Counted from the stretch's first letter, positions 1 through 6,135 are shown. The stretch is DNA of 7,561 nucleotides from JBBDRW01 sp040905265 (GCA_040905265.1 JBBDRW010000073.1:1-7561), one strand, 5' to 3'. Numbers and translations are program-made. Notes: generated from the sequence alone by a model not told the origin.

Positions 1-93
1 AAAGGGTTAAATTGAAAAAAGACAACGGTTTCATGTTCGACCATTCCAGAGGTTAGTTACCCGGCGTGTTCTTCCTGCGACAAAAAATCTGTC

Positions 94-101
94 CAAACAT
101 A
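94..101 (-). promoter_or_regulatory. Candidate divergent Bacteroidota-type -7 box
   Basis: On the - strand this reads TATGTTTG, an exact match to the Bacteroidota -7 consensus TAnnTTTG. Possible -33 TTG elements on the same strand lie at 123-125 (21-nt gap) and 118-120 (16-nt gap). It would drive transcription leftward, toward two open - strand frames that begin at about 44 and 34 and leave the window. An 8-base degenerate motif arises easily by chance in AT-rich DNA, so this is weak. Confidence 0.22.
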
Positions 102-289
102 TAAAAAAAGTAGTCTTCAAGACAATAAAAGTTTAACCGCATGGACCGGTTTTACAAATGTTAATTAAGAATTCGGAATACAGGCTGTTGATACCTGCAT
201 TCAAATTCTATTCATGGTTCGGGTTGCCTCATCCCGATCCCTGACTTCTGTATTCTTCCAAATCGCCTGACTTTAGATCTCCCATTTTG

Positions 290-297
290 TATCTTTG
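290..297 (+). promoter_or_regulatory. Candidate Bacteroidota-type -7 promoter box for the nuoL cluster
   Basis: TATCTTTG matches TAnnTTTG exactly and is followed by C, as in many Bacteroidota promoters. Transcription would begin near 302-305, giving a leader of about 230 nt before nuoL. A good -33 TTG at the usual spacing is not visible; the nearest T-rich stretch is at 272-275, only 14 bases upstream. No other plausible promoter stands closer to nuoL. The call rests on the -7 match and the position in the gene-free region. Confidence 0.4.
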
Positions 298-337
298 CCA
301 ACAATGATTTTTTGGCTACCTTTTGAGCCGAATTTGA

Positions 338-365
338 GGTGACAGGCCCATGTACGCCTGTCGCC
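338..365 (+). promoter_or_regulatory. Strong stem-loop in the nuoL leader
   Basis: Bases 338-347 (GGTGACAGGC) pair with 356-365 (GCCTGTCGCC). This gives a 10-bp stem with a single G-U pair (340/363) and an 8-base loop. No T-run follows on either strand, so it is not a classic intrinsic terminator. It lies about 35 nt after the predicted transcription start and about 170 nt before nuoL. The stop codon of a 12-codon mini-ORF (304-342) lies inside the left foot of the stem, which would let a translating ribosome affect folding. The role is unknown; attenuation, RNA stability or protein binding are all possible. Confidence 0.5.
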
Positions 366-392
366 GGGCTGGCCGGTTGACCTGCCGGACTG

Positions 393-404
393 TCAAGATC
401 TTGA
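393..404. repeat. 12-bp perfect palindrome
   Basis: TCAAGATCTTGA is a perfect dyad with no central spacer. In RNA it could not form a stable hairpin without losing its central pairs, so if functional it is more likely a DNA-level site for a dimeric regulator. It lies about 100 bp downstream of the candidate promoter, which is unusual for a repressor site. A perfect 12-mer palindrome can also occur by chance. Confidence 0.3.
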
Positions 405-480
405 AAATCAACAGATTGGCTAAACCTGTAATTTGTTTTAGATACGGGATGGCAGGCAGGAAATCGATGAAATCAAACCG

Positions 481-495
481 GTGGCGAACCGCCAC
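481..495 (+). promoter_or_regulatory. GC-rich hairpin 37 nt before nuoL
   Basis: GTGGCG (481-486) pairs with CGCCAC (490-495) around the triloop AAC. Five of the six pairs are G-C, so the stem should be stable in mRNA. No T-run follows. It ends 37 nt before the nuoL ATG and could influence ribosome access or mark a processed 5' end. Nothing in the sequence shows which. Confidence 0.4.
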
Positions 496-532
496 ATCCG
501 CAGAAACACGGAACCAGTAATACTCTCTACGA

Positions 533-2554
533 ATGGATTTAACGTCTGCTCTCGTCTGTCTGATCATCGGGCTTCCGCTACTTGGATTTTTTGTCAATGG
601 TATTACCGGTCTCTTATCCCGCCGGTACAGAGAGAGAAAAAACCTGATCGGCACACTCTCCAACCTCGCTGTATTTGTTCCATTTTTTATCTCTGTCTAT
701 CTCTTCTTGAACTACTCCACTGAAGCAGGGGCAGTTATTATTACCCTGTTTACCTGGATTGATGTCGGATCACTCACCGTCGACATCGCATACAGAATTG
801 ATCAGCTCTCCCTGGTTATGGCACTGGTAGTGACTGGCGTAGGCTCTTTTATCCATCTGTACTCTATGGGGTATATGGCTCATGACCCCGGGTACTGGAA
901 GTTTTTTGCCTATTTGAACCTCTTTATTTTTGCGATGCTCAACCTGGTTTTGGGGAACAACCTGCTCCTCCTTTTTCTCGGTTGGGAGGGGGTTGGCCTC
1001 TGTTCCTATCTGTTGATCGGCTTCTGGTACAGAGACATGTCAAAATCGGTCGCGGCTAAAAAAGCATTCATCTACAATCGGATCGGAGACTTCGCATTTC
1101 TGATTGCAATGTTTATGATTTTTCAGACGGTCGGGAGTCTCGATTTTGATATCATACTTGGTAACCTGGCCGCATTTTCCGGGGATGCTATCTTCTGGAT
1201 AGGTTTTCTCTTCTTAATCGGCGCGACCGGTAAAAGTGCACAAATCCCCCTCTTTGTCTGGCTTCCGGATGCGATGGCTGGCCCGACATCGGTTTCAGCA
1301 CTGATTCACGCGGCAACAATGGTTACATCCGGCATCTATCTCATTACAAGGCTGTCTGAAATGTTTGTCCTGTCACCGGAAGTGATGATGATCGTAGCTG
1401 TTGTCGGTGCGCTTACTGCGATTGTTGCAGCAACAATCGCTATTACACAGACGGATATCAAAAGAGTACTGGCCTATTCAACGGTATCTCAACTCGGGTA
1501 TATGTTCCTGGCGCTTGGCGCGGGCGGTTTTACAGCTGCGATGTTTCATGTGATTACACACGCGTTCTTCAAAGCCTGCCTGTTTCTCGGTTCCGGATCG
1601 GTGATCCATGCCATGGAACATGTGGAGCATAAACTGCATGATGACGGTAAAGATGTACACTTTGACCCACAGGATATGCGGTTTATGGGTGGCCTGAAGA
1701 GGTACATGCCATCGACATACAAGACATTTCTGATTGCAACCGTAGCGATTGCAGGGATCCCGCCTCTGGCTGGTTTCTTCTCCAAAGATGAAGTCCTGAT
1801 GCATGCCTTCAGTGCAGGGTATGGGGAGTATGCCGGAGCCCTTTACTTTATTTTGTGGGGTGTAGGTATCGTGACGGCATTTTTGACTGCCTTCTATATG
1901 TTCCGCCTCACGTTCTCCACCTTCCACGGGGAGTTTAAGCTGGGCAAGAAGATCAAAGAGGCTGCCGGCGCTGAAAAATATTTGCACGAAAGCCCTGTGA
2001 CCATGACGATCCCTCTCTGGGTGTTAGCTGTCGCATCGGTTGCGGGTGGGTTTCTGGGGATCCCCAATTTTATTGTCGAAACGTTTACCGGCCAACCTGC
2101 TCATGTAAACCTGTTGCATGACTGGCTCTATCCAATAGCTGCCGACTTGCCGATCGTGATGGGTAAAGCGGCGGAATGGGCACTTATGATTTTTGCTGTC
2201 GCTATTGCTGCAACCGCTGTTTATGTTGCCTATAGAATGTATGGAAACGGCCAACAGGAAGAGTCTGATGTCATTCTGTCTCAAAGGTTCGGATCTCTGT
2301 ATGAGGTCTGGAGTGACAAGTACAATCTGGATGAAGTATATGAAGGGGTGGTCGCCAGGCCGCTGGTTCTATTTTCAGATCGTGTACTTGCCGTATTTGA
2401 CATGAAGGTCGTCGACGGTATCGTCAACCTTCTTGGTGGAACAGTACGGCTGTTCGGGAGTCTGCTTCGTTACGTTCAGACCGGGGTCACTACAAATTAC
2501 GCTCTGTTTCTGATTATCGGAGTGGTTCTTGTATTGGCAATGATGCTCTTTTGA
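533..2554 (+). CDS. nuoL: NADH-quinone oxidoreductase subunit L (NuoL)
   Basis: Antiporter-like membrane subunit of complex I, placed at the far end of the membrane arm, where it translocates protons and carries the long lateral helix. The 673 residues are longer than E. coli NuoL (613). Conserved residues by family position are E152 in the WEGVG motif, D186, K234 in ATGKSAQIP, H259, K310, H339 and H343, K347, and K418-D419 in FFSKDE. Relative to E. coli the numbering shifts by 5 at K347 and by 19 at K418. This places an insertion of about 14 mostly charged residues with several histidines around 361-378. The C-terminal part (about 585-673) has the usual KYNLDEVYE, D-x-KVVDG and QTG motifs and a last membrane helix at about 655-673. 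ATG 533 is the first start after an in-frame TAA at 518-520. No Shine-Dalgarno is visible. It heads the nuoL-nuoM-pcd-nuoN cluster. Confidence 0.98.
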   Translation: MDLTSALVCLIIGLPLLGFFVNGITGLLSRRYRERKNLIGTLSNLAVFVPFFISVYLFLNYSTEAGAVIITLFTWIDVGSLTVDIAYRIDQLSLVMALVVTGVGSFIHLYSMGYMAHDPGYWKFFAYLNLFIFAMLNLVLGNNLLLLFLGWEGVGLCSYLLIGFWYRDMSKSVAAKKAFIYNRIGDFAFLIAMFMIFQTVGSLDFDIILGNLAAFSGDAIFWIGFLFLIGATGKSAQIPLFVWLPDAMAGPTSVSALIHAATMVTSGIYLITRLSEMFVLSPEVMMIVAVVGALTAIVAATIAITQTDIKRVLAYSTVSQLGYMFLALGAGGFTAAMFHVITHAFFKACLFLGSGSVIHAMEHVEHKLHDDGKDVHFDPQDMRFMGGLKRYMPSTYKTFLIATVAIAGIPPLAGFFSKDEVLMHAFSAGYGEYAGALYFILWGVGIVTAFLTAFYMFRLTFSTFHGEFKLGKKIKEAAGAEKYLHESPVTMTIPLWVLAVASVAGGFLGIPNFIVETFTGQPAHVNLLHDWLYPIAADLPIVMGKAAEWALMIFAVAIAATAVYVAYRMYGNGQQEESDVILSQRFGSLYEVWSDKYNLDEVYEGVVARPLVLFSDRVLAVFDMKVVDGIVNLLGGTVRLFGSLLRYVQTGVTTNYALFLIIGVVLVLAMMLF

Positions 2555-2564
2555 GAATATGCTG

Positions 2565-2583
2565 TCGCGCACAATGTGCGTGA
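2565..2583 (+). promoter_or_regulatory. Hairpin between nuoL and nuoM
   Basis: TCGCGCAC (2565-2572) pairs with GTGCGTGA (2576-2583) around the triloop AAT. The 8-bp stem includes one G-U pair. It is followed by an A-run and not a T-run, so it should not terminate + strand transcription. Lying 11 nt after the nuoL stop and about 50 nt before nuoM, it may stabilise or mark processing of the nuoL 3' end, allowing different expression of the two genes. The function is inference. Confidence 0.4.
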
Positions 2584-2632
2584 AAAAACAGGCCGAATGA
2601 TATCAAATGTTAAGTAAGATTGTCTCATAAGA

Positions 2633-4273
2633 ATGGAAAACCTGCTACAAATAGCTATCTATCTTCCCCTCGTCGGTTCGATCGGGGTATTGCTTTCGAG
2701 GAGTGACCGTGCGGTCAAGTGGACCAGCCTGATTGTGACAACGGCTACACTGTTCGTATCACTTCCCCTTCTGTTTCAATTTGATATTGCGGCTTCAGCA
2801 ATGCCGCAGTTTCTGACGGAGGGATCGGTTGTTATCCCGGGGATTGATATCAAATATCTTACTGGCCTGGATGGCCTGAGCCTGCTTCTCTTTATGTTGA
2901 CGGTCCTGTTTGGCCCGATCGTAATACTCTCCTCCTGGCATTCGATTACAAAGCATCTGAAAGGGTATTACACGATGCTTCTGCTTCTTCAAACAGCCTC
3001 ACTGGGTGTTTTTGCCGCTCTCGACCTGTTTGTTTTCTATGTGTTTTTTGAACTGTCCCTGATCCCGATGTATTTTCTGATTGGAATCTGGGGGGGAGCG
3101 GACCGTATCAAAGCGACGTTGAAGTTCTTTATCTATACCCTGGTAGGTTCGCTGATCATGCTGGTGGCTCTGATCTACCTGGGTTACCATGCAGGAGCCG
3201 TTCATCCCGATTTTCTGTTTACCCTTGACTGGCGGTTTCTCGCCGGTTCAGAGTACCAGATCGGGCTCGTTGAACAGACCTGGATGTTTTTGGCATTTGC
3301 ACTTGCTTTCTGCATCAAAGTACCGCTCTTTCCCTTTCATACCTGGCTCCCCTATGCCCATACAGAGGCACCTACAGCCGGCTCGGTCGTCCTTGCAGCC
3401 ATTATGTTGAAAATGGGGACCTACGGCCTGATTCGGGTCTGCATGCCGATATTTCCAAACGCATTTATGGAGTTCGCTCCCTGGTTTGCAATTCTTGCTG
3501 TCATCGGTATTATCTATGGGGCACTTGTTGCAATGGTTCAGAAAGATGTCAAAAAACTGGTTGCCTACTCATCCGTCAGCCACCTCGGTTTTGTCGTACT
3601 CGGAATTTTTGCCTTGAATACAGTTGCAGTGCAGGGAGCTATTATACAGATGATCAACCACGGCTTGTCGACCGGGGCCCTCTTTCTGATCGTTGGCATG
3701 ATCTACGATCGGCGACATACCCGTCTGATCAAAGACTTTGGAGGAATCGCAAGCGTAATGCCTGTTTTTGCTGTTCTGTTCCTGGTCGCGTCACTCGCTT
3801 CGATCGGATTGCCCGGATTGAACGGTTTTATCGGTGAGTTTTTGATTCTGACGGGTTCATTCTTTTCTGAATTGTACAATACACCGGTTTACGCGATTTT
3901 TGCTGCATCCGGAGTCATTCTTGCTGCTGTCTATATGCTCTGGATGTATCAGAGGGTTATGTTTGGCGAAGTTACTCATGAAGAAAATAAAGATCTGGAG
4001 GACCTCAACCTGCGGGAAGTGGGACTGCTGGTACCCCTCGTTATATTGATGGTCTGGATCGGAGTACGTTCTGAAGATTATACCCGCTATTCGGAAGCGT
4101 GGGTAGAGAGTTATATCAATGTAACCGAAGAGAAGGGCATTGCGGTGTTAGGCCAGGCCAGGAGTGATGAACTGCCAGGCTGGACGGTTCGATTTTATAA
4201 GCTGGATCACAGGGTGGATGCCGAATTGGCTGAGACTGTCCCCTCTGGAGATTCGTCGTTGAATACTCGATAA
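2633..4273 (+). CDS. nuoM: NADH-quinone oxidoreductase subunit M (NuoM)
   Basis: Second antiporter-like proton-pumping subunit of the complex I membrane arm, lying between NuoL and NuoN in the assembled enzyme. Of 546 residues, about 1-478 form the usual bundle of roughly 14 membrane helices. Key residues visible by family position are E140 in FFELSLIPM, K229 in FCIKVPLFPFHTWLP, K260 in IMLKMGTYG, H343 in INHG and E402 in GFIGEF. These correspond to E144, K234, K265, H348 and E407 of E. coli, a constant shift that argues against internal deletions. After the last helix a hydrophilic tail of about 65 residues (480-546) follows, longer than in typical NuoM (E. coli has 509 residues in all). The start is ATG 2633, 15 nt after an in-frame TAA at 2615-2617. 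There is no clear Shine-Dalgarno. It lies 78 bp after nuoL and 59 bp before pcd. Confidence 0.98.
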   Translation: MENLLQIAIYLPLVGSIGVLLSRSDRAVKWTSLIVTTATLFVSLPLLFQFDIAASAMPQFLTEGSVVIPGIDIKYLTGLDGLSLLLFMLTVLFGPIVILSSWHSITKHLKGYYTMLLLLQTASLGVFAALDLFVFYVFFELSLIPMYFLIGIWGGADRIKATLKFFIYTLVGSLIMLVALIYLGYHAGAVHPDFLFTLDWRFLAGSEYQIGLVEQTWMFLAFALAFCIKVPLFPFHTWLPYAHTEAPTAGSVVLAAIMLKMGTYGLIRVCMPIFPNAFMEFAPWFAILAVIGIIYGALVAMVQKDVKKLVAYSSVSHLGFVVLGIFALNTVAVQGAIIQMINHGLSTGALFLIVGMIYDRRHTRLIKDFGGIASVMPVFAVLFLVASLASIGLPGLNGFIGEFLILTGSFFSELYNTPVYAIFAASGVILAAVYMLWMYQRVMFGEVTHEENKDLEDLNLREVGLLVPLVILMVWIGVRSEDYTRYSEAWVESYINVTEEKGIAVLGQARSDELPGWTVRFYKLDHRVDAELAETVPSGDSSLNTR

Positions 4274-4320
4274 CAGGTAGTAGCGGGCAGCCCCCGGTTC
4301 TATGGAATCATCAAACGTGC

Positions 4321-4326
4321 AGGGAG
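4321..4326 (+). promoter_or_regulatory. Shine-Dalgarno sequence of pcd
   Basis: AGGGAG lies six bases before the ATG at 4333 and contains GGAG, complementary to the CCUCC core at the end of 16S rRNA. It is the clearest Shine-Dalgarno in the window. nuoL, nuoM, nuoN and rplI show none; rpsR has only a weak AGAG two bases before its ATG, and rpsF only a purine-rich stretch. It supports the pcd start and suggests pcd may be initiated differently from its neighbours. Confidence 0.45.
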
Positions 4327-4332
4327 ACAATC

Positions 4333-4620
4333 ATGAATCCACTTACAGAAGATGAAATCAGGAACAAACTGGAAAAAGATCTCGAAGAATGGAGCTGGAA
4401 AGGTGATAAAATTCACCGAACCTTTCGATTCAAGGATTTTCGGGAGGCGATCACGTTTCTTATGCGGGTAGGTTTTCTGGCCGAAGCTCAACAACACCAC
4501 CCGGAAATATTTAATGTCTATAACCGAGTTACGATTTCACTTTGTACACATGATGCAGGGGATAAAGTAACGGAAAAAGATTTGAAACTTGCAGAAGCAA
4601 TCGAAGCGATCCGTCAATGA
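4333..4620 (+). CDS. phhB: Pterin-4a-carbinolamine dehydratase (PCD) inside the nuo cluster
   Basis: Small soluble enzyme that dehydrates 4a-hydroxytetrahydropterin to quinonoid dihydropterin, recycling the cofactor of aromatic amino acid hydroxylases. Some bacterial members have been linked to molybdopterin metabolism. The 95 residues match the family length. The three active-site histidines are present: H55 and H56 in QQHHPE and H73 in THDAG. The published family pattern fits: E51, three residues, H55-H56-P57, five residues, Y63, nine residues, H73, then D83. The conserved N-terminal tryptophan is W20. The ATG is preceded by AGGGAG. It sits 59 bp after nuoM and 66 bp before nuoN on the same strand, so it is very likely co-transcribed with them. 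From memory, Rhodothermus marinus also has a pcd homologue among its complex I genes, so the link appears conserved in this group. No hydroxylase gene is nearby, so its substrate here is unknown. Its base composition looks more AT-rich than its neighbours by eye. Confidence 0.95.
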   Translation: MNPLTEDEIRNKLEKDLEEWSWKGDKIHRTFRFKDFREAITFLMRVGFLAEAQQHHPEIFNVYNRVTISLCTHDAGDKVTEKDLKLAEAIEAIRQ

Positions 4621-4622
4621 CC

Positions 4623-4653
4623 TTCCGGAACTTACCGGAATCAGTAGTTCCGG
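4623..4653 (+). repeat. Three copies of TTCCGG/CCGGAA able to form alternative hairpins
   Basis: The gap between pcd and nuoN holds TTCCGGAA (4623-4630), CCGGAA (4635-4640) and TTCCGG (4648-4653). The longest pairing is CCGGAACT (4625-4632) with AGTTCCGG (4646-4653), an 8-bp stem with a 13-base loop. Shorter alternatives pair 4635-4640 with 4648-4653, or 4623-4628 with 4635-4640, and these exclude one another. No T-run follows, so it is not an ordinary terminator. It may be a processing or stability element, a switchable structure or a repeated extragenic palindrome. One copy in the window cannot separate these. Confidence 0.45.
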
Positions 4654-4686
4654 CACTTCTGCGCATACTCTAGACTGAACCGACAT

Positions 4687-6135
4687 ATGGATTATCTCTA
4701 CGATATCAATACATTTTTACCCGGTACGATTATAGCGGTTGCCGGCCTGGCAGTGATACTGCTCTCCGCTTTTATGAAAGATCGTATGAATGTAATATTC
4801 GGTGTGACGGTTCTCTCTCTGATAGCGGCGCTTGCTGTTGCGATCCGTGACCTGTTCGGCCCGTCGGGCAGCTCATTTTCAGACATGATTGCCTTTGGCG
4901 GAGTTGCAGCGTTTGGTTCGGTGCTGGTTGTTCTGGCTACCCTCTTCTGTGTGTTGATATCAAAAGATTATTTACAAAGCACCGGGCACCATGTGGGGGA
5001 GGTGTATGGGATGATTCTGTTCGCGACGACCGGGATGCTTGGCCTTGCGATGTCCAACAGCCTGATCACCCTCTTTATCGGGCTTGAAACGATGTCGATC
5101 TCCCTATACGTACTTGCAGGGTTGTTCAATGATGAGAAGAGTGGCGCGGAATCGGCACTTAAATATTTTCTGCTCGGTGCATTTTCAACCGGATTCCTTC
5201 TCTATGGAATTGCTCTCATCTATGGAGCGACCGGATCGTTTCGATTTCCGGAAATTGCTATAACAGCAGATGGAAGTGCTCTATTTCTTGCCGGGTCAGC
5301 CCTGCTCCTGGTCGGTTTTTTCTTCAAGATTTCAGCGGTGCCATTTCATATGTGGACACCGGATGTCTATCAGGGGACACCCACAACTCTGACGGCTTAT
5401 TTTGCTACTGCATCCAAGGCGGCAACCTTTGTTGCTTTTATTCTGGTTCTATCCCGGATGATGCCGGTTGCAGAAGGTGTGGAGTGGACCCATGTATTGC
5501 AGGTTATTGCGATCATTACCATGATTCTTGGAAACCTCGTTGCACTGGCACAAGATAACGTAAAACGGATGCTGGCCTACTCCAGTATCGCACATGCCGG
5601 TTATCTGCTGGTCGGCCTGGCCGCCGGAACGGCAGAAGGGTATACCGCTGTCCTCTATTATCTGTTTGCTTATACTATCATGAATATAGGTGCCTTCGGT
5701 GTGATCGCCTACTATGAACGAAACAAGGCCCTGGACTTCTCTGATGTAAACAACTTTGCCGGCCTGGGGTACAAACAGCCCCTGATGGGTGTATTACTCT
5801 CTATTTTTCTCTTTTCATTGGCTGGAATCCCTCCGTTTGTCGGGTTTCTCGGCAAATACTATGTTTTCGCTGCGGCAATTCATGAAGGGCTGATTTCGCT
5901 TGCTGTAGTCGGTGTACTTGCCAGTGCAGCCAGCGTCTATTACTATTTACGGCCAATGGTATTTCTCTATTTCAGAGACGCTTACAAAGAGTATGATGTG
6001 AACATCCCCGGATCAATCTTCAAATATACTCTGATCCTGCTCTCTGTTCTGACCATCTATTACGGAATTGAGCCGATATTCCCCTCCAACAGCCTTATTG
6101 AACTGCTTCATTCATTCTACCCGGCAGCAGGGTGA
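4687..6135 (+). CDS. nuoN: NADH-quinone oxidoreductase subunit N (NuoN)
   Basis: Third antiporter-like proton-translocating subunit of complex I, the one of the three nearest the quinone module. Its 482 residues are close to the 485 of E. coli NuoN, and roughly 14 hydrophobic helices are visible. Conserved charged residues by family position are E134 in GLETMSISLYVL, K159 in ALKYFLLGA, K214 in FFKISAVPFHMWTPDVY, K244 in ATASKAATF and K390 in GFLGKYYVF. These match E133, K158, K217, K247 and K395 of E. coli. The NVKRMLAYSSIAHAGY segment (291-306) is typical. ATG 4687 is the only ATG after the upstream in-frame TAG at 4645-4647 that keeps the first membrane helix (about 11-30). No Shine-Dalgarno is present. 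It is the last nuo gene here; the gap of 137 bp that follows separates it from the ribosomal-protein genes. Confidence 0.98.
   Translation: MDYLYDINTFLPGTIIAVAGLAVILLSAFMKDRMNVIFGVTVLSLIAALAVAIRDLFGPSGSSFSDMIAFGGVAAFGSVLVVLATLFCVLISKDYLQSTGHHVGEVYGMILFATTGMLGLAMSNSLITLFIGLETMSISLYVLAGLFNDEKSGAESALKYFLLGAFSTGFLLYGIALIYGATGSFRFPEIAITADGSALFLAGSALLLVGFFFKISAVPFHMWTPDVYQGTPTTLTAYFATASKAATFVAFILVLSRMMPVAEGVEWTHVLQVIAIITMILGNLVALAQDNVKRMLAYSSIAHAGYLLVGLAAGTAEGYTAVLYYLFAYTIMNIGAFGVIAYYERNKALDFSDVNNFAGLGYKQPLMGVLLSIFLFSLAGIPPFVGFLGKYYVFAAAIHEGLISLAVVGVLASAASVYYYLRPMVFLYFRDAYKEYDVNIPGSIFKYTLILLSVLTIYYGIEPIFPSNSLIELLHSFYPAAG

Larger units (their letters stand above)
1..532. other. Intergenic region and probable nuoL leader, no convincing gene
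   Basis: No reading frame here resembles a known protein. In particular there is no nuoK, nuoJ or nhaD end, although nuoK usually precedes nuoL. The first 180 bases are AT-rich. All three + frames close within the first 60 bases, so at most a short 3' tail of an upstream + gene could be present. On the - strand, two frames run off the left edge from ATGs at about 44 and 34. From about 290 onward the region contains a candidate promoter, a mini-ORF, two GC-rich hairpins and a palindrome, each listed separately. The density of structure suggests a regulated leader of about 230 nt in front of nuoL. That is inference; only the repeats and motifs are seen directly. Confidence 0.6.

Noticed and set aside
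113..123. Inverted repeat GTCTT-C-AAGAC
   Set aside because: Short, AT-rich and with a one-base centre; expected by chance in such sequence.
135..153. Possible intrinsic terminator: AACCG/CGGTT stem followed by TTTT
   Set aside because: The stem is only 5 bp with a 7-base loop, and the T-run overlaps the stem and is interrupted after four bases. Too weak to call.
316..663. 115-residue - strand frame across the nuoL leader and start
   Set aside because: It overlaps the certain nuoL gene by about 130 bases, has no recognisable domain, and its composition looks like the antisense of other sequence.
481..723. 80-residue + strand frame beginning with GTG at 481
   Set aside because: It mostly overlaps nuoL in another frame, lacks domain features, and starts within the GC-rich hairpin.
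1478..1987. 169-residue - strand frame inside nuoL
   Set aside because: It is fully antisense to strongly conserved nuoL sequence and has no family features, so it is a shadow frame.
4284..4296. CGGG/CCCG stem between nuoM and pcd
   Set aside because: Only four pairs with no T-run; not distinguishable from background.
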